DNA of 64,000 nt from Owenweeksia sp965214115 (GTDB lineage Bacteria > Bacteroidota > Bacteroidia > Flavobacteriales > Schleiferiaceae). Below, piece by piece: positions 57,775 to 64,000 of the stretch. The notes under the pieces are model-generated. The model had not been told where the DNA came from. It was given only the letters and a program-made list of their open reading frames with translations, and ran no database searches. The stretch covers positions 606,798 to 670,797 of the forward strand of contig CBDCAU010000003.1 of the NCBI GenBank assembly GCA_965214115.1. The letters are read 5' to 3'. A program made the translations under genes and the position numbers. Position 1 is the stretch's first letter, and the number at the start of each line of letters is the position of its first letter.

Positions 57775-58660
57775 CCATAAAAATTTTGGGGGCTAATATA
57801 TTCAATGCTTTTGGCAGGACTTTAAAATGAATTTTAGTGCCCAGTTTCATCGGCTCGCCATCCAGTTGCCCCATTTCGCCCTTCTGTTTGATGGTGATTT
57901 CGCTGGTGCGGAAGTGCTTGGCGTAGCGGGAGTTAGCGATAGTTTTGGTGAACAGTTGCCAAGCCGTCAGCGGCACGGAAATGTGCGGGAATTTCCGCAA
58001 AACGCAAATGTCCATTTTGCCGTCGTCCAATTTGGCGTCCGGCGCAATCCAAGCGTTGTTGCCGAATTGTGAACCGTTGGCGACACTAATCAGCAATGCT
58101 TTGGTTCTTAGGGATTTATCGTCATAATGCAAATCAAATTTCGGCATCCGAAAATGGAACCATTGTTTGATGGCGATGTGCGCATACCCTAAAAAACCGC
58201 GCCGCTTCCCCTCAGCAAAACCCTGCGCCACCGCTGCGTCGTAGCCCAGTCCGGCTACGTTGAAAAAAGGTTTGCCATTCGCGGTGCAGGCATCGATTTT
58301 CAAAGGGCGGCTGTGTGCCAGCATTTTGATTGCCGCTTCTGTTTGGCTGGGGATTTTTAGGTGGCGGCCCAGCCCGTTTCCAGACCCGACCGGCACGATT
58401 CCCAACGCGGTTTCAGTGTGCAAAAGTCCGGCGGCGGTTTCGTTCACCGTGCCGTCTCCGCCCACTGCCACCACGGTATCCGTTTGATTATCAGTAGCTT
58501 CCTTGGCCAAATCCGTGGCGTGGTTGGGCGCACGGGTATATTTTATTTCAAAATCAAAATCGCCGGCGGGGAATTGGAGGTGCAGCCATTTTTCCACGCT
58601 GGCCTTGCTGCGCGTGCCGCTGATAGGGTTGATGATGGCCAAAATGCGCGGTTTTTTCAT
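57764..58660 (-). CDS. Diacylglycerol/lipid kinase (YegS/DagK family)
   Basis: A 298-residue kinase. ILAIINPISGTRSKASVEKW at the start and VVAVGGDGTVNETAAGLLHT with GIVPVGSGNGLGRHLKIP are the nucleotide-binding motifs of the diacylglycerol-kinase catalytic domain. The C-terminal half forms the beta-sandwich with FNVAGLGYDAAVA and DAKLDDGKMDICVLR. It phosphorylates a lipid, probably diacylglycerol or an undecaprenol-like substrate. Divergent from the E1 gene. Confidence 0.9.
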   Translation of the reverse strand: MKKPRILAIINPISGTRSKASVEKWLHLQFPAGDFDFEIKYTRAPNHATDLAKEATDNQTDTVVAVGGDGTVNETAAGLLHTETALGIVPVGSGNGLGRHLKIPSQTEAAIKMLAHSRPLKIDACTANGKPFFNVAGLGYDAAVAQGFAEGKRRGFLGYAHIAIKQWFHFRMPKFDLHYDDKSLRTKALLISVANGSQFGNNAWIAPDAKLDDGKMDICVLRKFPHISVPLTAWQLFTKTIANSRYAKHFRTSEITIKQKGEMGQLDGEPMKLGTKIHFKVLPKALNILAPKIFMDEK

Positions 58661-58728
58661 TGCGAATTTTTAACGAAAACCGCCACCGCATTTACCTATT
58701 TTTGGCGGCTATTTTTCAATATCAAATA

Positions 58729-60705
58729 ATGCGATTTTCCCGCAAAGGTTTTTCCAAAGAGCAACTTTTGGACATCTACGAGAAGCTGTTGACCCCGCGC
58801 CTCATCGAGGACAAAATGCTGGTGACGCTGCGCCAAGGGCGGATTTCCAAGTGGTTTTCCGGCTACGGGCAGGAGGCGATTTCGGTGGGCGCGGCGATGG
58901 CGATGGAAAAGGACGAATACATCCTGCCGATGCACCGCAACTTGGGGATGTTTACTGTAAGGAAAATCCCGCTTTACAATTTGTTTTGCCAGTTTCAGGG
59001 AAAGAAAGATGGCTTCACGAATGGCCGCGACCGCTCGTTTCATTTTGGTAGCAAAGAGCATCATCTGGTGGGGATGATTTCGCATCTCGGCCCGCAGATG
59101 GGCATAGCTGACGGGATTGCGCTGGCTTCTAAACTTTCTAAAAACAGCAAGGCCACTTTGGTGGTAACCGGCGACGGCGGCGCCAGTGAAGGCGATTTTC
59201 ACGAAGCCGTGAACGTGGCCGCCGTGTGGAATTTACCTGTCATCTTTCTCATCGAAAACAACCATTGGGGGCTTTCCACGCCCAGCAGCGAGCAATTCAA
59301 GTTTAAGTCGTTCACTTACAAGGCGATGGGCTACGGAATAAAGGCGAAAAGCGTGGATGGCAACAACGTTTTGGAAGTTTATAATGCCGTGAAAAATATT
59401 GCCACCGAAATCCGGCGCAAGCCCGAACCCTACCTTTTGGAATGCAACACTTTCCGCATCCGAGGCCACGAAGAGGCGAGCGGCATCAAATATTACCCGA
59501 AAGGGTTGGTGGAAAACTGGTCGAAAAAAGACCCAGTAGAAAATTTCCGGGCCTTTTTGATGAATAAAAATATCTTGAAACCCAAAGATAATGAGCAACT
59601 TACGGCCAATATCAAAAAGGAAATAGACGAAGCATTTGAAAAAGCCCACGCCGTGCCGCCAATCGTTTTTGATGAAGAAAAAGAGAAGTCCGACCTTTTT
59701 GCCAAAAACGAATTCAAAGAAATTAGACCTTCTTTTAAAAAAGAGGAAAAGCGTTTTGTGGATGCGATTTCAGACGGCCTGAAAGAGGCGATGAAAAAGC
59801 ACGAGAATCTCATTTTAATGGGACAGGATATTGCGGAATACGGCGGGGTTTTCAAAATCACGGAAGGCTTTGTGAATGAATTTGGCAAGGAGCGCGTCCG
59901 CAATACGCCGCTTTGTGAAGCCGCCATTGTTGGCGCTTCGCTGGGCTTGTCAATTGCTGGTTATAAAGCGGTTATGGAAATGCAGTTCGCCGATTTTGTA
60001 ACGGAAGGTTTCAATCAAATCATTAACAATCTCGCTAAAATCCATTGGCGCTGGGGACAAAATGCGGACGTGGTAATCCGGATGCCGACGGGCGCGGGCG
60101 TGAATGCCGGCCCGTTCCACTCGCAGAGCAACGAGGCGTGGTTTACCCATACCGCTGGACTGAAAGTGGTCTATCCTGCTTTCCCAGAAGACGCAAAAGG
60201 ATTGCTAATATCCGCCATCGAGGACCCGAATCCGGTTTTGTTTTTTGAACATAAAAATTTGTACCGCAGCATTCGTGGTCAAGTGCCGGAAGGCTATTAC
60301 AATTTGCCGTTCGGCAAGGCGAAATTGCTCTGCCAAGGAGAAAGTTTGACTATCATCACTTATGGAATGGGCGTGCATTGGGCGCTGAAATTTTTGGGCG
60401 AAAACCCTGATATTCAAGCGGATGTGATTGATTTGCGGACGCTCGCGCCCTTGGACACCGAAACTATTTATACCTCTGTAAGGAAGACCGGCCGCGCTCT
60501 GGTTTTGACGGAAGATTCCCTTTTCGGCAGCATCGCCTCGGACATTGCCGCGATGATTTCTGAAAATTGCTTCAATGATTTGGATGCGCCTGTCAAACGG
60601 GTGGGCAGTTTGGATACGCCGGTGCCGTTTGCGGCGAATTTGGAAAAGGAATTTTTGGCGAATTCGAGATTGGAAGAAGCAATTAAGGAATTGCTAAAAT
60701 TCTAA
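58729..60705 (+). CDS. 2-oxoacid dehydrogenase E1, fused alpha and beta subunits
   Basis: About 658 residues. The first ~330 are the thiamine-binding alpha half (GDGGASEGDFHEAVNVAAVW and ENNHWGLSTPS; HRNLGMF and SRISKWFSG-like substrate loop). The second half is the beta subunit (GQDIAEYGGVFKITEGFVNE, TPLCEAAIVGASLGLSIAGY, AVMEMQFADFVTEGFNQIIN). Such fused E1s serve branched-chain 2-oxoacid or pyruvate dehydrogenases in Bacteroidota. The ATG at 58729 gives the family start (RKGFSKEQLLDIYEKLL); a TATTTTTG box is at 58697-58704. No E2/E3 genes are adjacent. Confidence 0.9.
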   Translation: MRFSRKGFSKEQLLDIYEKLLTPRLIEDKMLVTLRQGRISKWFSGYGQEAISVGAAMAMEKDEYILPMHRNLGMFTVRKIPLYNLFCQFQGKKDGFTNGRDRSFHFGSKEHHLVGMISHLGPQMGIADGIALASKLSKNSKATLVVTGDGGASEGDFHEAVNVAAVWNLPVIFLIENNHWGLSTPSSEQFKFKSFTYKAMGYGIKAKSVDGNNVLEVYNAVKNIATEIRRKPEPYLLECNTFRIRGHEEASGIKYYPKGLVENWSKKDPVENFRAFLMNKNILKPKDNEQLTANIKKEIDEAFEKAHAVPPIVFDEEKEKSDLFAKNEFKEIRPSFKKEEKRFVDAISDGLKEAMKKHENLILMGQDIAEYGGVFKITEGFVNEFGKERVRNTPLCEAAIVGASLGLSIAGYKAVMEMQFADFVTEGFNQIINNLAKIHWRWGQNADVVIRMPTGAGVNAGPFHSQSNEAWFTHTAGLKVVYPAFPEDAKGLLISAIEDPNPVLFFEHKNLYRSIRGQVPEGYYNLPFGKAKLLCQGESLTIITYGMGVHWALKFLGENPDIQADVIDLRTLAPLDTETIYTSVRKTGRALVLTEDSLFGSIASDIAAMISENCFNDLDAPVKRVGSLDTPVPFAANLEKEFLANSRLEEAIKELLKF

Positions 60706-60730
60706 AAATCAAATAACAAGAACCAAACAA

Positions 60731-60746
60731 TCCCGCACGTGCGGGA
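60731..60746. repeat. Dispersed 16-bp palindrome, copy 7
   Basis: TCCCGCACGTGCGGGA, identical to copies 1 and 2, in the spacer between the E1 gene and xerD. Confidence 0.85.
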
Positions 60747-60847
60747 CTAAATCAAAAATTTTAAATTCAAAACGTTACGGTGGATAGACGCATAGGATTT
60801 TTGAATTTCCCACTTTTTTAATTTAGAATTTGTTTCGGATTTGCTTT

Positions 60848-61759
60848 TTAGGATTTAGAGTTTTCCACGACGCTTCTCGGATGAAACTGCATCAAGGTCT
60901 CCCGCAAATACTGTTGATCAAGGTGCGCATAAATCTCCGTGGTAGAGATGCTTTCGTGGCCGAGCATCATCTGCACGGCACGTAAATCCGCGCCGCCCTC
61001 CACCAAATGCGTGGCAAAACTGTGGCGAAAAACGTGCGGGCTGACTTTCTTTGAGATGCCCGCTTTTTGGGCAATTCCTTTCACCATCATAAATATCATT
61101 TCGGGCGAAAGTTTATTGCCGTTTTGCGTTAAAAAAAGAACCGCTTCCGCGCCTTTTTTTTGAGTCTTTTTTATACGAATTTCATCTTTATAAATGTTGA
61201 TGAATTTCATTGCCGTCGCGTTGATAGGAACAAGCCGCTGTTTGTCGCCCTTCCCTGTCACGCGGATGATTTCTTCTTTGAAATAAAGGTCTGGGATAGA
61301 GAGGTTCACCAATTCCGACACGCGCAAACCGCAGCCGTACAAAGTTTCTAAAATCGCGCGGTTGCGGTGGCCGTTGTTGTCGCTCAAATCAATAGCGGCC
61401 ATTATTTTGTCGATTTCCAATTTTGATAGAAAATTCGGCAACTTTCGCGGCAAACGCGGGACTTCCAACAGTTCGGCGGGATTGATATTCAAATAATCCT
61501 CCACCAACAAAAATTTATAAAAAGAGCGCAAGCCAGACACCAACCGCGCCTGACTGCGCGGCGCCAGTCCTTCTTTGGATTTTTCAGCCACAAAACTTTC
61601 CAAATCAGAAAGTTGCAATTTCAAGGGATTTGATTTCTCGGCAAAAAATTCCGCCGCTTTGCGCAAATCCAAACGATAATTCAAAATGGTATTCTCCGAA
61701 AGCCCGCGTTCCAGCTTTTGGTAATCCCCGAAATCTTTGATGGCTGTTTCCCAGTTCAT
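60848..61759 (-). CDS. xerD: Tyrosine recombinase XerD
   Basis: A 303-residue recombinase. N-terminal domain: DYQKLERGLSENTILNYRLD. Catalytic set: first Arg in LYGCGLRVSELVNLS, HVFRHSFATHLVEGG (HxxR), LGHESISTTEIYAHLDQ with His and Tyr. Length and the LEVPRLPRKLPNFLSKLEI linker are XerD-like. Pairs with XerC at 21358 for dimer resolution. Convergent with the E1 gene. Confidence 0.88.
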   Translation of the reverse strand: MNWETAIKDFGDYQKLERGLSENTILNYRLDLRKAAEFFAEKSNPLKLQLSDLESFVAEKSKEGLAPRSQARLVSGLRSFYKFLLVEDYLNINPAELLEVPRLPRKLPNFLSKLEIDKIMAAIDLSDNNGHRNRAILETLYGCGLRVSELVNLSIPDLYFKEEIIRVTGKGDKQRLVPINATAMKFINIYKDEIRIKKTQKKGAEAVLFLTQNGNKLSPEMIFMMVKGIAQKAGISKKVSPHVFRHSFATHLVEGGADLRAVQMMLGHESISTTEIYAHLDQQYLRETLMQFHPRSVVENSKS

Positions 61760-61926
61760 TGGGGCGAAGGTTTAATATAATGGGGAGCGGAATGGTGGCT
61801 TGGAGATTTTTTTTGAAAGGGGAGTTGTTGATTCGTGATTGGTTAATCCGTTAATTTGTTAAATAGTCGATTCGTTTGAGGTGCTGCTGAAATCGTAAAT
61901 CGTAAATCGAAAAAATCGTAAATCTT

Positions 61927-62357
61927 ATGAAAATCGCCATCATCAACGGCCCCAATCTCAACCTGCTCGGCCAGCGGGAAACCGACATTTACGGCGGCCA
62001 ATCTTTCGATGATTTTTTGGAGGAACTAAAAGCAGGTTTCCCCGATGTGACATTTGATTTTTTTCAAAAGCAATACCGAAGGAGAATTGGTGGATGCCCT
62101 TCAAAATCTTTCAAAAAAAACCGACCTAATTCTCTTGAACGGCGCGGCTTTTACGCACACTTCCATTGCGCTGGGCGATGCGGTGGCGGCGGTGAAAACT
62201 CCCGTGGTGGAAATCCATATTTCCAACATTGCCGCACGGGAAAATTTCCGGTATTCCAGTTATATTTCCAAGAATGCAGCGGGGGTAATTTTTGGGTTTG
62301 GGGTTGGAGGGATATCGGATGGCCGTGGAGTGGGGGCGAGGAAGAAATAGTGAATAA
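61927..62357 (+). pseudogene. aroQ: Type II 3-dehydroquinate dehydratase with two frameshifts
   Basis: The gene starts MKIAIINGPNLNLLGQRETD, the hallmark of AroQ, and reads to VTFDFFQ. An extra A in the run at 62066-62069 moves the frame; the family sequence continues SNTEGELVDALQNLSK, NGAAFTHTSIALGDAV, VEIHISNIAARENFRYSSYI. Near the end an extra T at 62304-62305 shifts again, after which GVEGYRMAVEWGRGRNSE leads to TAA at 62355. Undoing both insertions restores a standard ~142-residue enzyme. It is either a recent pseudogene or carries sequencing errors. Confidence 0.85.
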
Positions 62358-62555
62358 TGAATAGGTAGTAAGGAGTGCGGAGCAGAGAGTGTTTAGAAAG
62401 TTCGCATTCTGACTGACAACCCACAACGGGCAACTGATAACCAAAAAAGTTTCCTTCCCGCCATTTTTTCATAAAACCAAAAACTATCGAAAAATTTCTT
62501 TTTCCATAGCTTTAACCCCTTCAAATCCAAAATAATACCGTAAAACCATCCCGAA
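62358..62555 (+). other. Spacer without a gene
   Basis: AT-rich low-complexity sequence with short words such as AATGAATAG/GTAGTAAGGAG and CAACTGATAACC; no hairpin-plus-T-run or promoter consensus is clear. The next gene starts at 62556. Confidence 0.4.
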
Positions 62556-64000
62556 ATGCAGACAGCCTATGTATATGGCGCCGAGCGCCCGAAGCAAAAC
62601 ATCAGCACCGAAAGCGCGGAATATGAATGCGTGAACAGTGTGGTGCTGGAAAAAACCCGTGCCGAAACCCAGAAGGTGGCGCTGGAGCTGGAAGACCAAG
62701 ACTTGATCCAATTGGTGTTCGATGACCAAACGCAGTGGATCGGCAACGCTACGGAAATCCAAGAAATTTACGGACGCCCGCCCGGGGGAAACCGTTCGGC
62801 GGCGGGCTTTGTGTTCGATTCACACATTGCGGGCGACAGCACCACGCGCGGCGGCGTGGGCACGGTGGTGGTGAAAATACTCAACCATTTCAAGCCCAAG
62901 GCGATGAAAAAAGCCGCTGAAACCTCGGCGCGGCAGCTTGCTAAAACGGTGGACGCCAAGGTGATGGCCAAGCCGGGGCTTTACAAAGTGCCCCACAGTT
63001 TTGCGCTGGAGGACACCGAAAATCTCACCCCCAACGAAACGCCTTATTTAGTGCTGATTCACGGCACGCTGTCCAACGTGGGCGGGGGTTTCGGCGAATT
63101 GCGCCACGGCGAAAATGGCGTGTGGAAGCAGCTCCACGATTTTTATGTGGCGGGAGTCTATGCCTTGGAACATAAAACCTTGTCGGTCAGTCCGTTACAA
63201 AATGCGATTGACTTTTTGGAAAAATGTGAATCCGGCGTTACCATCGACATTTTGAGCCACTCGCGCGGCGGCTTGGTGGCGGATGTTTTGGCGAAATGCG
63301 ATTACCGAAATCCGACGGTGGGTTTCAGCCGCGGCGAGCTGGAAATGATGAAGGAAGAAGATCCGGAAGGCCACGCTTTGATGCTGGAAATCAACGAATT
63401 GGCGCGGGAGAAAAAATTGACCGTCCGCAAAGTGATTCGCGTGGCGGCGCCCAGTAGCGGCACCACGGTTTTGTCGCGCCGGATTGACCATTTTCTCAAC
63501 GTTTTGCTGAACGCCTTGGGATTGGCGCTGGGCAGCGTAGCCAACGCTTTTTATACCATTATCAAAGAATTTTTGATGGACGTGGTGCGCCAAAAAGCCG
63601 AGCCGGACGCAATGCCCGGCCTTTACAGTATGGTGCCAGATTCGGCTTTCCAAAAGATGCTGAACAACAGTGGCGAGGTGACTTCTGACGATTTGTACGT
63701 CATCAGCGGCGACTCGGAAACGGGCGGCGGCATCGGCAATTCCATCAAGGTGATTTTGGCCAATCTTTTCTATCGCAAAGCCAACGATTTGGTGGTGGAC
63801 ACCCACCGGATGGATCACGGCGCGCCTCGGCTGAACGGCGTTTACCGCTATATGTCGCAAGACGACAGAACCAACCATTTCAATTATTTCAAAAACCAAA
63901 ACACCAGCGAAGCCTTGATGGCCGCCGCGCTGGCCGAGGTGGGCGAGCGGCCTTCGTTGTACTTGCTTTTAAAATCGGAATCGGTCGGGACGCGCGGCGT
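62556..64000 (+). CDS. Large alpha/beta-hydrolase-like protein (partial, runs off the end)
   Basis: At least 481 residues with no stop before the window ends. It begins MQTAYVYGAERPKQNISTES. After ~150 residues a hydrolase fold appears: TPYLVLIHGTLSNVGGGFGE (oxyanion strand), VTIDILSHSRGGLVADVLAK (nucleophile elbow with S-x-S-x-GG), VIRVAAPSSGTTVLSRR, and later YVISGDSETGG. This resembles DUF7379-type lipase-like domains of large Bacteroidota proteins, which are often fused to a CHAT protease; the C-terminal part is outside the window. The assignment is by eye. It may act on other proteins or lipids. Confidence 0.68.
   Translation, partial: MQTAYVYGAERPKQNISTESAEYECVNSVVLEKTRAETQKVALELEDQDLIQLVFDDQTQWIGNATEIQEIYGRPPGGNRSAAGFVFDSHIAGDSTTRGGVGTVVVKILNHFKPKAMKKAAETSARQLAKTVDAKVMAKPGLYKVPHSFALEDTENLTPNETPYLVLIHGTLSNVGGGFGELRHGENGVWKQLHDFYVAGVYALEHKTLSVSPLQNAIDFLEKCESGVTIDILSHSRGGLVADVLAKCDYRNPTVGFSRGELEMMKEEDPEGHALMLEINELAREKKLTVRKVIRVAAPSSGTTVLSRRIDHFLNVLLNALGLALGSVANAFYTIIKEFLMDVVRQKAEPDAMPGLYSMVPDSAFQKMLNNSGEVTSDDLYVISGDSETGGGIGNSIKVILANLFYRKANDLVVDTHRMDHGAPRLNGVYRYMSQDDRTNHFNYFKNQNTSEALMAAALAEVGERPSLYLLLKSESVGTRG

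Noticed and set aside
61927..62357. Programmed frameshifting in aroQ
   Set aside because: A T7 run precedes the first shift, but the shift needed is +1, not the -1 typical of such a run, and a second unrelated +1 shift near the end makes a programmed event unlikely.

Overview
The window is chromosomal DNA of a Bacteroidota bacterium, probably a Saprospirales-like lineage; the phylum is well supported, the order is a guess. The evidence is a type IX secretion C-terminal tail at the left edge, promoters of the Bacteroidota form TTTG/CTTG-N19-TAnnTTTG (before rpsU, the tRNA-Thr gene, rpmB and a leader peptide), the rpmB-rpmG-DUF4295-ftsY-rimO neighbourhood, an SprB-like domain, and many TTG/GTG starts without strong Shine-Dalgarno sequences.

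Layout. 0-5.4 kb: surface polysaccharide genes (sulfotransferase, two GT2 glycosyltransferases, O-antigen ligase/polymerase with TPRs, VTT membrane protein). 5.5-21 kb: metabolism, transport and regulation (class III aminotransferase, BioY, MATE pump, a sigma-54 activator with no HTH, fatty acid desaturase, DEAD-box helicase with a cold-shock protein, a toxin-antitoxin-like pair, an AGCS symporter with a fused SprB-like domain, HhH protein, acyl-CoA dehydrogenase). 21-37 kb: information processing (rpsU, xerC, hpf, tRNAs Thr-Tyr-Gly-Thr, tuf, tRNA-Trp, secE, nusG, rplKAJL, rpoBC, DUF3467), closing with a 23-bp tandem array. 37.4-44.6 kb: cinA, rpmB-rpmG-DUF4295, then an inserted segment (esterase, a SIR2-like DUF4917 gene bounded by attC-like sites, a truncated integrase), then ftsY, an IVS-type four-helix protein and rimO. 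44.6-53.9 kb: ribH, TPR protein, a YCII/ECF sigma pair, an outer-membrane barrel, Nudix, OxyR, Lon-N-type protein, lipoprotein cyclophilin. 53.9-56.8 kb: a Trp-codon leader with an attenuator-like terminator, and a cluster of PIN-type toxin-antitoxin modules, partly decayed. 56.8-64 kb: 2OG oxygenase, lipid kinase, fused 2-oxoacid dehydrogenase E1, xerD, a doubly frameshifted aroQ, and a large alpha/beta-hydrolase-like gene running off the end.

Most notable signals: (1) a dispersed 16-bp palindrome, TCCCGnAnnTnCGGGA, in seven copies, three replacing parts of two tRNA-Tyr pseudogenes and two at the apex of long stem-loops beside tuf and rpoB; (2) an integron-cassette-like unit carrying a stand-alone SIR2-like protein next to an integrase remnant, splitting a conserved ribosomal/secretion cluster; (3) a likely transcription attenuator with tandem Trp codons in front of an unknown gene; (4) several recently broken genes: a PIN toxin with one amber codon, a DUF5615 toxin with a short deletion over its first catalytic region, and aroQ with two single-base insertions.

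All calls come from reading the sequence and translated motifs. No database search or structure prediction was run.
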